From Strigamia acuminata (lineage: Eukaryota > Arthropoda > Chilopoda > Geophilomorpha > Linotaeniidae): 64,000 bases of DNA. A program made the position numbers and the translations under genes. The DNA lies in assembly GCA_949358305.1 (NCBI GenBank), contig OX442314.1, positions 4,965,087 to 5,029,086 of the forward strand. Direction: 5' to 3'. Positions 1 to 11,619 of this stretch are shown piece after piece. Numbering within the stretch: position 1 is the stretch's first letter; every line of letters starts with the position of its first letter. The notes beneath the pieces are model-generated. The model was not told the DNA's origin and searched no databases. It saw only the letters and a program-made list of their open reading frames with translations.

Positions 1-299
1 CACGCATGATTTAACACTGAGATGACGTCACGATTCATCGACTCGCCAAAGCGACGGTGCATGAAGTTATTCGCTCGTGTTCATTAGTGTTAATGTCGAA
101 TTGAATCACGGGTCGCCGAATTGCGAGATAAAATAAATAAAAAAAAATAAAAGAAGAAAAAACGTTAATTTGTTTTAAAAAGATGTCAAAAGTTTTAATC
201 GAAGTTCGGTGGAGCAGTTTATTGAATGTCAACTCGAATGGTTGAATCCGTTCCTAAAATAATCGATGAATAAAACGAAATCCTAGTGGTAAGATTCAA
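1..299. other. No gene seen
   Basis: AT-rich sequence with short A-runs and no open frame that resembles a protein. I see no repeat, RNA gene or transposon end here. Confidence 0.5.
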
Positions 300-640
300 A
301 CTAAAGTGTTACATCTACTATCATGCTTCGGAGCATGCGCAGAATGCATCTAAACGCCTTTATTACATTCTACGCATGCCCAGAATGTATTTGAACACGA
401 TCTACTCGAACTACATCGTCTTTCGTTGTGCACATGCGCAGAACGTGAACACGTAAGAAAATGGCGGAGTCGCGATCACGGTTGGCCGATTCGCGGCATA
501 AATCCTCGCGATTTACGAGGATAATTTGATTTGCGAGACGATTTATGCAGCGGGGAATTAATTTGATCGTGCGCCGAGTCGACGTGGACCAATTTATAAT
601 GGCGACGAGCAGTTAAAATTAAGGTAAGCTCGATTTTCTT
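300..640 (+). promoter_or_regulatory. Possible promoter and non-coding first exon
   Basis: Two NRF-1-like sites (around 333-342 and 431-440) and a CGCATGCCC variant lie upstream of an AAAATGGCGG YY1-like start context at 458-467. The ATG at 461 opens only 22 codons (stop 527-529), so this would be a 5' UTR or uORF. A good donor, AAG followed by GTAAGC, begins at 624. More NRF-1 sites follow at 875-884 and 926-935. No coding exon downstream could be tied to it. Alternative: the TGGCGACGAG at about 599 resembles a retroelement primer-binding site after an LTR, but no LTR ends were found. Confidence 0.35.
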
Positions 641-1199
641 TCCTCCATTTTTTTTTTACTCACTAGAGAGTGGTATGTCGCGGGATTAATGTAATCCCTA
701 CACTACATCAATTATCCCGTGATTCATTGCGACTCGTGTTTAATTTTTGAAAAGTGATTGGTAATTTCGTCACTGCGGGTCGCCGCGGTGAAATGAGTGG
801 CTGTGATTGGTTGATTTTTTTTTTAGAGTTTTGGGTGTTTTATTTAGATTGAGTGGTCAGTGAGTTTGTGTATGCACATGCGCAATGAGGTTTGGTAGAA
901 GGTGGGAGTTTTGGCGCCGGTCGGATGCGCATGCGTGGTGTGTGCAGAGCCCATTGTATTTGGTCGTAAAGTGCAAATGTCTCGTTTTATCATGGCTTAG
1001 CCAGCGTCCTCTGCTTCGTGTTTAAGGGTCTGGTAAATTTCCTTATTTAAAGCTCTGTTTTTCCTCTTTTATGGCGCTCAAAATGGCTGCCATTTATTTC
1101 GCCGTTATTCAACTAGCTCAACCTGAATGAATGGAAAATGAAAAAAGAAAAATGGAAAAAACAACAACAAAAAAAAAACAATATGGCTGCGTTGATGAA
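641..1199. other. No gene seen; two NRF-1-like sites
   Basis: Intron-like sequence after the putative donor at 624. Besides the NRF-1-like sites at 875-884 and 926-935 I see no coding sequence or repeat structure. Confidence 0.4.
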
Positions 1200-1690
1200 T
1201 ATGAACCGGAAGTAGAATTCTGAGGGGTTTTTTTTGCTTTTTAAAACCGGAAGTGGAAATCTGAGGGGTTTTTTTGTTTTTTAAAACCGGAAGTTGAGAT
1301 TTATTTTTGAAATTGAAACCGGAAATGAATTTATTTTTCGATTTCTGAATAGACACAGCGGAAGTGAACGTCCATTTTGAATTTTAATTTATGAATTTTG
1401 AATTTTAATTGAAAACCGGAAATAAACGTCCATTTTGCATTTAAATCTCGAACCGGACATTGAGCTCAATCCACCTCTTAAAAACCGGAAATGGACCCAA
1501 ATTTTTCAATTTAAACCGAAAAACCGGATGTGGAGCTAAATTTTTCAATTTTAATTGAAAAACCGGAAATAAACCTCCATTTTGAAAAAAAATCATTTTG
1601 ACAAAACCGGAAATCGATTCCGAATCCAAAACCGGAAACGACACCTCGAACCAAACCCTAATCGAAAACCGGAAGTAAAAAAAATCAATA
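1200..1690 (+). repeat. Degenerate cluster of AACCGGAA (ETS-like) motifs
   Basis: About a dozen copies of AACCGGAA or ACCGGAAGT, all on the plus strand, spaced irregularly at 25-60 bp and separated by T-rich or CCATTTTG-containing linkers. ACCGGAAGT is the ETS/GABPA consensus; whether these bind anything is inference. The linkers look like a decayed minisatellite. Confidence 0.6.
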
Positions 1691-2236
1691 TTTTGACGCA
1701 ACCAAAACCGCCATTTAAAAAAAAAAATTATTTTAATTCAAAACAAAAATAAAGTGACGAGCGAAAGAACGAAACAGTAAACAAACGCTGGCGCACGATA
1801 ACGAGGCTGGTCCCTAATTAGGAGCAGCGAGTCGCGCTTAAAACCAACTTGATCTCGGTTTGTTGACACCAGGTGAGATGAAGTGCCGCGCCTCGACCTC
1901 ATTCCGTTTGCCGCGCTCAGCAAATCCCTCGGCCGCCTCGCGCCGCCTCGCGCCGCCACTTGTTTACTCGACCGGTTTTAAACCCGAAGAGGCTATCTCT
2001 TAATCCCTCGCATTTTAATGGGGTTAAACGGCCCGATCCCAACCAAATCTCCTTCCGCTCCGTTGCCATGGCAACGCAGCCACCCAAAAAATACCGAAAA
2101 ATAAACTTCTCTTTTTTTTCCAACTTGGATTAATAAACTTGTCGGTCACGTGAGCTCTTCCATCCAATCAGATCTGTTTAGAGATTGACAGCCGACACAA
2201 CAAAATAAGGTTCTAATCACCCATCCACGAGCCTCA
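1691..2236. other. GC-richer non-coding stretch with an X-box
   Basis: Contains short C/G-rich blocks and the palindrome at 2062-2075. Open frames on the minus strand are low-complexity and match no family I know. Confidence 0.4.
2062..2075. promoter_or_regulatory. Palindromic RFX X-box
   Basis: GTTGCCATGGCAAC is a perfect 14-bp palindrome and the full RFX-factor consensus. A half-site (GCCATGGCAACGC) recurs near 3118-3130. In animals X-boxes often control ciliary genes, but no such gene is visible beside it. Confidence 0.55.
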
Positions 2237-3030
2237 TTGACTCCATCCAGGGGCCCCAATCAACTATGTATGTGCCTTAATCATCTATCCATGAGCCCCA
2301 ATCATCCATTCACACATGAGCCCGATCTATCCATCCATCCATGGGCCCCAATCATTCATCCATCCATGGGCCCCAATCATTCATCCATCCATGGGCCCCA
2401 TCCATCCATCCATCCATGGGCCCCAATCATCTTTCCACCTATGGGCCCCATCCATCCATGGGCCCCAATTATCTTTCCACCTATGGGCCCCATCCATCCA
2501 TGGGCCTCAATCATTCATCCATCCATACATCCATGGACCCAAATCATTTTTCCACCTATGGGCCCCATCCATCCTTTGGCCCCAATCATATATTTATCCA
2601 AGGGCCCCAGTCATCCATTCTTCCACGGAGTCCAAAGGTCCATCCGTGGGCCCCATCCATCCATCCATGGGCCCCAATCAATCATTCATCCATGGGCCCC
2701 AATCAATCATTCATCCGTGGGCCCTATTTATCCATACATTTATGGGCCTCAATAATCTTCTCACCTATGGGCCCCATCCATCTGTGGGCCTCAATCATAT
2801 ATCCATCCAAGTGTCCCAATCATCCATCTATCCATGGGCCCCAATCATATATCCATCCAAGTATCCCAATCATCTTCTCACCTAAGGGCCCCATCCATCC
2901 ATGGGCCCCAATCATACTGTATATCCATCCAAATGCCCCAATCATATATCCATCCAAGTGCCCCAATCATCCATCTATCCATGGGCCCCAATCATATATT
3001 TATTCTTGGGCCCCAATCATATATCCATCC
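2237..3030 (+). repeat. Minisatellite built on CCATGGGCCCCAATCAT
   Basis: Several dozen imperfect copies of a 21-25 bp unit containing CCATCCATGGGCCCCAATCA. Open reading in all three plus frames comes from the repeat, not from coding selection. It belongs to the GGGCCC-cored arrays seen also at 13.3, 48.5, 51.1 and 62.8 kb. Confidence 0.85.
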
Positions 3031-3749
3031 AAGTGCCGACCGGACGGACCAGGCGGTCGCAGGAATTGTTGAAACACGGAGCGATAAGTCAAACGCTCCC
3101 CTTTATTGTGCAGCGCAGCCATGGCAACGCGGCAGCTGCGAATTACACGCCGAGCAAGTGACGAGGAGGACCCGGATTAGGAACGGCAACAAAACACGTG
3201 TTTAAAGCCGCGCCGGGTTTTAATTTGAGCCGATGGCCGCGCGCGCCAATATCCTGGTCCAGCCCACTCGGGTGACCCCTCGGCCATCTCTGGGGCTCGT
3301 AAATGGCGTCTAACGACGGAATTTGCCTCGAATTAAGCCGTTAAGGCGCGAGGCTCTTGGGGGGGACGGGGGGCTGCCGATGGGTCCTGGACCGCCGATC
3401 GAAGTGGAGGCCGACAGAATTCCATCGGCGTCTTCTTTTTATTCGTCTTGGAGATTGTGGTCTCCGAGCCCATTTGGATCCGCATCAGTTGGGAGGGCTG
3501 CGCGTCGATCTTCGGTCGAGCTTCACTGCATTTCACCGATGTGATGTGGGGATGCGGTGAGTACAAATCGCGTGCTTTTTTAATATTGTTTTTTTTTTTT
3601 TTTTTTTTTTTTTTTTTGGTTTGTTTTTTGTTTGTTTCGGGGTCGGATTGAGGGGGCGAGGGGGCAAAGGCCCCCTGGTTCTAAGGGATACACGTGCGAA
3701 ATGTGATTTTTCAGATAAAAATGAATGAAAATGATAAAAATGGATGAAC
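3031..3749. other. No gene seen; GC-richer block and poly-T run
   Basis: Unique GC-richer sequence to about 3560, then a T run of over 30 near 3588-3617. No conserved protein recognised on either strand. Confidence 0.4.
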
Positions 3750-4060
3750 GGTTTTGTCTAGAGATCTGCACTTTTTTTCTAATAATCTGAACTTTTCTGT
3801 CTAAAAATGAACTTTTTTGTCTAAACATGCACTTTTTTTTGTCGAAAATGCACTTTTTTGTCGAAAATGCACTTTATTGTTTAAAAATACACTTTTTTTG
3901 TCGAAAAATGCACTTTTTTTGTCTAAAAATGCACTTTATTGTTTAAAAATGCACTTTTTGTCTAAAAATGCACTTTTTGTCTAAAAATGCACTTTTTTGA
4001 CTATAAATGCACACTTTTGACTAGAAATGCACTTTTACACTAGAACATGAATTGCTTACA
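3750..4060 (+). repeat. Tandem array of AAAAATGCACTTTTT units
   Basis: About a dozen imperfect copies of a roughly 20-21 bp unit, GTCTAAAAATGCACTTTTTT. The core is near-palindromic about TGCA and recurs in arrays at 21.0, 50.0, 52.7 and 60.3 kb. Confidence 0.8.
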
Positions 4061-4289
4061 CGTTTGCTCTTTTTTCACATGAAAATTGCATTATTCGCAC
4101 ATCTGTCTGTTTGCTTGCTTTCGCGTCAGGTTGAGTTAGCCGTGAATCTGATTACATTTTTATAGTGGGAGGAAGGTGTAAGTTGAAACAAGAGGTGATT
4201 TGTTGCATCTGTGCAGTGTGCTTGTAATTTAGTGTTTGGTCTATATTCTTGTGCAAGGTCATCTATTTGCACTTGACGTTTTGCTTAAA

Positions 4290-4770
4290 AATGTGCTTTT
4301 TGTTTGTCAAAAATGACGATTTTGGTTTAAAAATGACAATATTTGGTCTAAAATTGACGATTATTGGTCTAAAATTGACGATTTTTGGTTTATAAATGAC
4401 AATTTTTGGTCTAAAATGACGATTTTTGGTCTAAAATGACTATTTTGGTCTAAAATGACTATTTTGGTTTAAAAATGACAATATTTGGTCTTAAAATGAT
4501 TTTTGGTTTAAAATTAACGATTTTTGGTCTAAAATTAACGATTTTTGGTCTAAAAATGACAATTTTTGGTTTAAAAACGACAATTTTTGGTCTAAAAACG
4601 ACGATTTTTGGTCTAAAAACGACGATTTTTGGTCTAAAAACGACGATTTTTGGTCTAAAAACGACGATTTTTGGTCTAAAAACGACGATTTTTGGTCTAA
4701 AAACGACGATTTTTGGTCTAAAAACGACGATTTTTGGTCTAAAAACGAAGATTTTTGAAATTTTTGAAAA
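4290..4770 (+). repeat. Tandem array, 21-bp unit ACGATTTTTGGTCTAAAAACG
   Basis: More than twenty copies, becoming near-perfect at 4590-4750. Because the unit is 21 bp it reads as a 7-residue peptide repeat (TIFGLKT) for about 100 codons; I treat that as spurious. Confidence 0.85.
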
Positions 4771-5336
4771 GACTAGTTTTCGTCTAAATTATTTGGGGGT
4801 AGCCAGTTTTGCAGTGACCCCCGTCCAGACGTGTCCCCGCTGTGGCAAAATCGAAGGCACGTGCTTGTAATTTGAGAAATTTTATTTCACTCGGCCGTGC
4901 ATCAGCAAATTGAAATTGAGCCGTATCAAAGTGAACCGGCAGTGTACATCCGGGCATTCGCCGCCACGACAAGTCCCCATTGCCAATTTGTAATTGGTTT
5001 GCATCTACGAGGAAGGAGCCGCAGTCGCCCGCGCTGCCAAAAGATTGGAATTCTGTCCAGAGGTAGACGGACGGCGGAACTTTAAAATGGTCGAAATTGT
5101 GTAAAATGTGCGTGTTATTCTGAAGGGTTAAGCCAGTGATTAGTTTTGTAATGGATGTTGCGCTGTCAAGTTCACGGAGGAAAATTCTGGATCTCATCAG
5201 ATGTTTAGAATGATTGCACGCTCCGGCTTGGAAAGCCGTAACTAACCTGGTGCAGGCCGTAAACAAATCACCACAAACAACAACTAATGGGCTTCAAACT
5301 ATATTTCAACATTATTTCCACGTTATTTCAACGTTA
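4771..5336. other. Unassigned, GC-richer unique sequence
   Basis: A minus-strand open frame of 160 codons (5266-4784) and a plus-strand TTTTGCAG acceptor-like site near 4816, followed by a short Cys-containing frame, are the only coding hints. Neither resembles a family I can name. Confidence 0.3.
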
Positions 5337-5344
5337 CAGTAGAG

Positions 5345-5570
5345 CAGGGGTTCTCAAACTTTTTAGCATTGCGCAATCTTCCAAAATGAACTACCGTATA
5401 TCTTCGAATTGTCAACGGGCCTCTAATAGCGCGCGGACCTCCAATTGCGCGCGGGGCATTTTTTTTTTGCTTATACGAAGTGGGACGAAGTGGTTTAACA
5501 CTGTTGCGCCCCACCAAAAATCAGCTTGCGGCCCACCAGTGAGGGCCGCCGCATAGTTTGAGAAACACTG
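5345..5570. mobile_element. hAT-type MITE with perfect 8-bp target duplication
   Basis: Begins CAGGGGTTCTCAAAC and ends GTTTGAGAAACACTG, the terminal inverted repeat typical of hAT/Charlie-like elements. It is 226 bp and has no transposase. It is flanked on both sides by the same 8 bp, CAGTAGAG (5337-5344 and 5571-5578), the length hAT transposases produce. Non-autonomous. Confidence 0.93.
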
Positions 5571-5589
5571 CAGTAGAGCATGGGTTATC

Positions 5590-6135
5590 ACCGAACAGTG
5601 GTGATCGATTTTTAACGATTTTTTAATTGATTTCTAATGGATTCGTATCAGATCGATTATTATCGACTTTTAAATCGTTTTTTATTGACTTTTAATCGAG
5701 TTTTATTGATTTTTAATCGATTTGTATTGACTTTTAATCGATTTGTATTGACTTTTTATTGATTTGTATTGACTTTTAATCGATTTTAATCGACTTTTAA
5801 TCGATTTTAATCGACTTTTAATTGATTTTAATCGATTTTAATCGATTTTAATCGACTTTTAATCGATTTTTATTAACTTTTAATCGATTTTTATTAACTT
5901 TTAATCGATTTTAATCGGCTTTTAATCAGTTTTTTTATTTACTTTAAATCGATTTTTATTGACTTTTTAATGGACGTTTTGATCGATTTTTATCAATTTT
6001 TTAATCGATTTTTATCGATTTTTTAATCGATTTTTATCGATTTTTATCGATTTTTAAATCAATTTTTTAATCGATTTTTTAATCGATTTTTATCGATTTT
6101 TTAATCGATTTTTAACAGATTTGTATCGATTTTTA
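5590..6135. repeat. TCGATTTTTA satellite
   Basis: Imperfect copies of 10-21 bp units such as TTTAATCGATTTTAATCGACT. The core TCGA is palindromic. Confidence 0.85.
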
Positions 6136-6196
6136 ATTTTCATATCCAACTCCATGCTAAAAAGAATGGAATATTGGTCAATGTCATAAGTGTAAC

Positions 6197-6881
6197 CTAG
6201 GACGATTTACCACAGGACTTCACAACTGTCACAATTCCATTGTTAGACTGTAATGCGATTCTGTCTTGTGACTGTCTTTGATCGTGACGCCATCCACAGC
6301 CAAAAATACACAAAATGACGTCATTTTGCGGGCAAATGGCGGCGGCATTGTTAGTTGATGACTGTAGATAAAAAACATCTGACGCCTACGGTGTTACGGA
6401 TTTTGTGTTGCCCACGATATTACGGATTTTAAATACTTTTTTAAGTATTAAAAACAAAAATAACATCGATTTGAATTTTAGGTATAAAACATGTCTTATA
6501 TGTGGAAATTATTTTTTTAAAACTTATTCATTTTATAGAGTCAAAATGGTTAATCATCACTGCTCATACAAAAACTGTAATAGTGATTCAAGATATAAAG
6601 ATAAGAAACATATGAAAGGTGTACTCTTTCTTCATTGTCAGCAAAAATAGCTGCTTCTAAATTGTATAAAAATGTAATGTATTTTCATTTTTCAAATTGC
6701 GTCACTGTTTACCTTCCAAATCCTTTGCATCGCCGCCAGAGCCCGTCTGTGTAGCCGCCGCCATTTGCCTGCAAAAAGTTTGAGCATTGTTGGGACAGAT
6801 GGCGTTTACTTCGTTTTTGTGCGGGACAGTTTAAACTTCAAAAAAATGGCGGATGTGAAGTCCTATAGCTAATCGTCCTAG
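6197..6881 (+). mobile_element. P/THAP-type DNA transposon remnant with 7-bp target duplication
   Basis: Ends are inverted repeats starting CTAGGACGATT, with further matching blocks (AGGACTTCACA, then GCAAATGGCGGCGGC inside). Both sides carry GTGTAAC (6190-6196 and 6882-6888), a perfect 7-bp duplication. It is 685 bp and holds a truncated THAP-domain frame. P elements have THAP domains and 7-8 bp duplications, so that superfamily fits best; assignment is inference. Confidence 0.85.
6546..6650 (+). pseudogene. Truncated THAP zinc-finger start of a transposase
   Basis: From an ATG with an A at -3, the frame begins MVNHHC, then NC and NSDSRYKD, the opening Cys pair and SDSRY-type loop of THAP DNA-binding domains. 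It ends after 34 codons, long before the second metal-binding half (Cys-His) and the catalytic domain. In full-length P-like transposases the THAP domain binds subterminal DNA. Here it is a fossil inside a 685-bp element. I am confident of the domain, less so of the exact family. Confidence 0.65.
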
Positions 6882-7104
6882 GTGTAACAAAATAAATAAA
6901 TAACCCAGGGTTTTAGAACACGATTCTACCATTATTTAGCTTCAATTTACTTAAAACAGAATTGAAAAATATTGATTCAATCTTGAGAAATCCGGATTTA
7001 AGAAAAGCTTAAAAAATGCAATAATCAATTGTGCATGCCCAAAACAATAGATCAATGAGGTTAAAGTGATATAAAAAAGATTGGTGGTTGATTGTTTTTT
7101 ATTT

Positions 7105-7470
7105 GCAAGCCTTTATCGATTACAAAAAAAATCGATAAAAAATACATCAGAATCGATTACAAAAAAATCGATAAAAAATACATCAGAATCGATTACAAAA
7201 AAATCGATAAAAATACATCAGAATCGATTACAAAAAAATCGATAAAAATACATCAGAATCGATTACAAAAAAATCGATAAAAATATACATTAGAATCGAT
7301 TACAAAAAAATCGATAAAAATACATCAGAATCGATTACAAAAAAATCAATAAATTACATCAGAATCGATTACAAAAAAATCGATAAATTACATCAGAATC
7401 GATTACAAAAAAATCGATAAAATTACAACAGAATCGATGACAAAAAAAGACAATATAAAAAAATCGATAA
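7105..7470. repeat. Tandem array, about 33-36 bp unit with ATCGAT
   Basis: About ten copies of ACATCAGAATCGATTAC followed by A7 and TCGATAAAAAT. Two palindromic ATCGAT-like cores per unit. Confidence 0.85.
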
Positions 7471-7479
7471 ACTAATCGA

Positions 7480-8310
7480 TTTTCACTTGACACCCATGAA
7501 AGCGAAACCCAGCCGGAATTCGCAAACTCCTCGCCCGCCTCTCCCTCCCCTTTAACCCGAACAAAAGCACTCCTCGCCCCGTCCGACTGCAACAACAGCC
7601 GCCACCTTAACAACTCGCCTTTATTCTCCTCTTTTGCTCGTTAAAAGCCCACTGCATCCGAGCCAACGCCGCCATAAACGTTGACTCGTGTTTGGCGCCA
7701 CTAAAAAGCACTCGCAATTGTCGTTTGTTTCCTTTGCTTTTGCTTTTGTGTTTGCGTCCATCGGGAGATTGCGTGTCCCAAATTAATCCAGCATTCTCCC
7801 CGAGGATTCCCTCCGCACCGACACCGCTCCTAATGGCGACGGTGGGTGCCCCTAAGTGGCCATTACGTGCACTTGCAGCCGACCAATGACTCGTAGTTTG
7901 CCCCTGACTGTCGCGCCATCCGAATCCATTTGCGGCCGCGCGCGCAAGGCTAAAATAAAGGGAAATTATTTGGGCGAATTATTGATGGGCGGCGAAGGGA
8001 CATCTGGTGGCGATTGGACGCGTTTGGCTTTGTTGGTGGAGCTGTCGCGAGTGAGTCACGCGGGCACTCGCTTCCGTTCCATTAGGGTTGGAAATTAACT
8101 GGACCGTGTCGAGTGGGACTGGTGGGTCCTCGAACGGAATGACTTGCTTCCAGATGGCAAATGGATGGGCTTTTTGGGTTTTTTTTGTTTGAAGTTGTGG
8201 AAATATTGAAAATGTATGGAATCTGTGGAGTCTAAACCTATGAAATCTTCTGAAATCTTCTAAAATCCTGGAAAATCTTGGAAATCCATAAAATGTCAGA
8301 TATAGGCGCG
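7480..8310. other. GC-richer unique sequence, no gene recognised
   Basis: Balanced composition and short open frames on both strands, without splice-flanked segments resembling known proteins. Confidence 0.35.
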
Positions 8311-8319
8311 TTCTATCTT

Positions 8320-8570
8320 AAATGGATTTTACTGATTTTGTTGATTTTGTTGATTTTGTTGATTTTTTTGATTTTCTTGCTTTTCTTGATTTTTCTTGAT
8401 TTTCTTGATTTTCTTGATTTTTTTGATTTTCTTGATTCTTTTAATTCTCTTGATTTTCTTGATTTTCATGATTTTCTTGACTTTCTTGATTATCTTGATT
8501 TTTCTTGATTTTTCTTGATTTTTCTTGATTATCTTGAATCTCTTGATTTTCTTGATTTTCTTGATTTCGG
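8320..8570 (+). repeat. TTGATTTTC satellite (11-12 bp unit)
   Basis: About twenty copies of TTCTTGATTTT. The open frame through it (LDFLDF-type peptide) is an artefact. Confidence 0.85.
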
Positions 8571-9784
8571 GAGACTGGAATTGAAAATGAAATCAGATTT
8601 CAGAAAATCTAATTTTGGAAAATCCACATGTAGGATTGCTTTGCTTGATTTCCTTGATTTCCAAGTTGATTTTCAGCCATCTTGAATTGCACATAGAGCG
8701 ATCAGAGCAGTTATTTTTGTTTCCAATTGGGAAAATTGTGATATTTCGGCCGCGTTTGAGCTCTCGAACGCCACCGACTGTGTTTAAATGTCCCCCATTT
8801 CAAACAGGAGGTTGATCCAAAGATTCACATTTCGCACGTGCGCAGCAGTTAGATTTTTGGAAAATTTAAGGTTAATCAAAGTTGAAATCCGATTTCCTTG
8901 ATTTCTGAAAATCAAGAAAATCACGATTTCGGAAATCCATTTAAGATTGAACGCAAATTGTAGCAAAATTGAGCAAAACCTTAAAATAAATCTGACTGAA
9001 ATTTCCTGAAATCACAGCAAATCTTTAATAAATCCTTGGAATCGGTATAGGCCGATATTCGGTTGCCGATTATCGGTATCGGCGATACTGCAAAATATCG
9101 ATATCAGTCAAAGTCTAGTATAAATGATTAATCGCATTTTGTGTCATTCTAATTCCTTGAATTGTCCTTGAATCGTCCTTGAACGTCGCCAAGATCCCTG
9201 CTTGTCATTCCCTTTTGTCGTGCACACCTCAACTCCACCAGACGGCGCTCCAACTCCAACCGAGCCAACCATAGCTAATTAAGCAGTAAACAAGACTTTG
9301 TTTAGTTTGATTACTGCGCGGGCACCAAACTGCGCTCTGGAGAAACTTTACAGCTATGTACACATGTATGTTGACTAAATTGCCGTTTAGTGCGCATGCG
9401 CGTCATTTACACGAGACAAGTTTTTGAAAATTTATCTTAGCGTTCCGAAGATAAATTTACTCGCGTTTCTCTTTCTCTTGGCACGTGATGAAGGAGGAGG
9501 AGGAGGAGGAGGAGAGGAGAAGAAGAAAAAAACAAAGGGAAGTTTGCTTAGATGTTGGAGAAACCAAAGGCAAATGAGGAACGCGGATGAGGGGGATGAC
9601 TGATTCAATTAAACAAAGGCGAACACCTGAGACGCGACAAAGAACGCAATTTTTTTTTTTTTTTTTTTTTTTTTTGACACTAGACGGAGAAATGTTAAAG
9701 ATGAAGTTTGGATTATGTTGGGGGTTGTTTTGGAGTGTTTGATTTGGGGTCTTAAAGCATTAGTTGGTTTTGGGTGGTGAAATA
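8571..9784. other. No gene; short palindromic and motif features
   Basis: Around 9045-9110 there are repeated CGATAT/ATCGG words resembling decayed MITE ends. A strong NRF-1 palindrome TGCGCATGCGCG lies at 9391-9402. A (GAG)n run is at about 9493-9515 and a T run at about 9652-9675. No coding sequence recognised. Confidence 0.4.
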
Positions 9785-10765
9785 GATAGATGTTTTTAAA
9801 AGGTTTTGAAAATTTGGGCTTTTTGAGGAAAATTTGGGTTTTTTTTAAAGGAAAACTGGGTTTTTTGAGGAAAATTTGTGCATTTAGAGGAAAATTTGGG
9901 TTTTTTGAGGAAAATTTGGGTTTTTTTTTAGGAAAATTTGTGTATTTTGAGAAAAATTTGTGTATTTTGAGAAAAATTTGTGTATTTTGAGAAAAATTTG
10001 TGTATTTTGAGAAAAATTTGTGTATTTTGAGAAAAATTTGTGTATTTTGAGAAAAATTTGTGTATTTTGAGAAAAATTTGTGTATTTTGAGAAAAATTTG
10101 GGTTTTTTGAGGCAAATTGTGTTTTTGTAAAGCAAGTTTGTTTTTTTTTAAGAAAATTTGTATTTTTTAAGGAAGATTTTTTTTTATGGAAAATTTGTAT
10201 TTTTATGGAAAATGTGTATTTTTATGGAAAATGTGTATTTTTAAGAAAAATGTGTATTTTTATGGAAAATTTGTATTTTTATGGAAAATTTGTATTTTTA
10301 TATAAAATTTGTATTTTTATATAAAATTTGTATTTTTATATAAAATTTGTATTTTTATGGAAAATTTGTATTTTTTATGGAAAATTTGTATTTTTATGGA
10401 AAATTTGTATTTTTATGGAAAATGTGTATTTTTATGGAAAATGTGTATTTTTAAGAAAAATGTGTATTTTTATGGAAAATTTGTATTTTTATGGAAAATT
10501 TGTATTTTTATATAAAATTTGTATTTTTATGGAAAATTTGTATTTTTTATGGAAAATTTGTATTTTTATGGAAAATTTGTATTTTTATGGAAAATTTGTA
10601 TTTTTTATGGAAAATTTGTATTTTTATGGAAAATTTGTATTTTTATGGAAAATTTGTATTTTTATGGAAAATTTGTATTTTTATGGAAAATTTGTAATTT
10701 TATGAAAAATTTGTAATTTTATGGAAAATTTGTATTTTTATGGAAAATTTGTATTTTTTAAGAAT
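9785..10765. repeat. Two abutting 20-bp satellites (AAAATTTG family)
   Basis: 9785-10120 uses GAGAAAAATTTGTGTATTTT; 10125-10765 uses TATGGAAAATTTGTATTTTT. Both units are 20 bp and share AAAATTTG(T), so the second probably arose from the first. Long open frames through them on both strands are spurious. Confidence 0.9.
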
Positions 10766-11610
10766 TATTTGTTTTTAGAAAAATTTATGTTTTTGAGTAT
10801 TTAGGATTTCTAAGGAACATTAAAAGTTTTTCTTCACTTTGGTTATTTATGGAAATTTATATTTTTCTTGAGAAATTTTCAGCTTTCTCCTAAGAAAATT
10901 CCAGTTTCTGACTTTTTCTTAAGGAAATTTATATTCCCCTAAAGAAATTCACGTTTATTCAGTAAAATCTCGCCTTTCCTAACGAAAAATTTGCTATTTC
11001 TTACTGAAAATTTCATCCTTTTTTTAACCAAATTTGAACATATTTTCTATCCAAACAAAGAAAAACAAAATAAACAAATGAACAAATTAAAAAAAAAGCC
11101 GCATTTTGTGATACATTTCGTTTCGAATTTCCGTTTGCAAAACTTCCTTGAGCCAAACTAGTTATCATGTGGAACGCGTCTCGCTCGGGTGTGCCCATAC
11201 ATCATGCGACTGTCAGAACGTGCGCGGGTGACGCGGTCAAAGGTCACAACGAGCATCTTGCTTTGTCTACGTCTAATCGCCAAACTCCCTCTGGTGTTAG
11301 ACATTTCAATTTGCTACCAACAACTTTGAAATCGAAATTGCGACCGAAACAAAACTTTTCTTTCTTTTTCTTTTCTTCTATTTATTTCTTTTTGGTAAAT
11401 AAAACGAATTGCAGTGTCAACGTTTGGTCGTTGTGCGGACGTTTTAAGTGCGTTTCCGTTTCTTACTTTAAGAGGAATTCGATTTTTTTTTTTTTTTTGG
11501 GGGGGGGTGGGGGGGCATTTGATCAATTTTTATAAAATTTATATCATCTCGTGGGTAACTGACCATCTTGCAATGGCCACTCGTGGAAAAATTGATTTTT
11601 GGTGTTTATA
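10766..11610. other. No gene seen
   Basis: AT-rich decayed repeat to about 11090, then unique sequence with T-runs and a G-run near 11501-11515. No protein family recognised. Confidence 0.4.
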
Positions 11611-11619
11611 AATTGGGCG

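Noticed and set aside
595-625. Retroelement primer-binding site (TGGCGACGAG)
   Set aside because: No LTR ends, polypurine tract or gag nearby; a donor site in a first exon explains it as well.
2237-3205. Long overlapping frames rich in HPSMGPNH
   Set aside because: All three plus frames are open through a minisatellite; peptide content follows the repeat.
4475-4870. 131-codon frame with a TIFGLKT repeat
   Set aside because: A 21-bp satellite without stops; nothing protein-like outside it.
4784-5266. Minus-strand 160-codon frame with LVDANQLQIGNGDLSW
   Set aside because: Looks somewhat protein-like, but I recognise no family and see no consistent splice partners; left unassigned.
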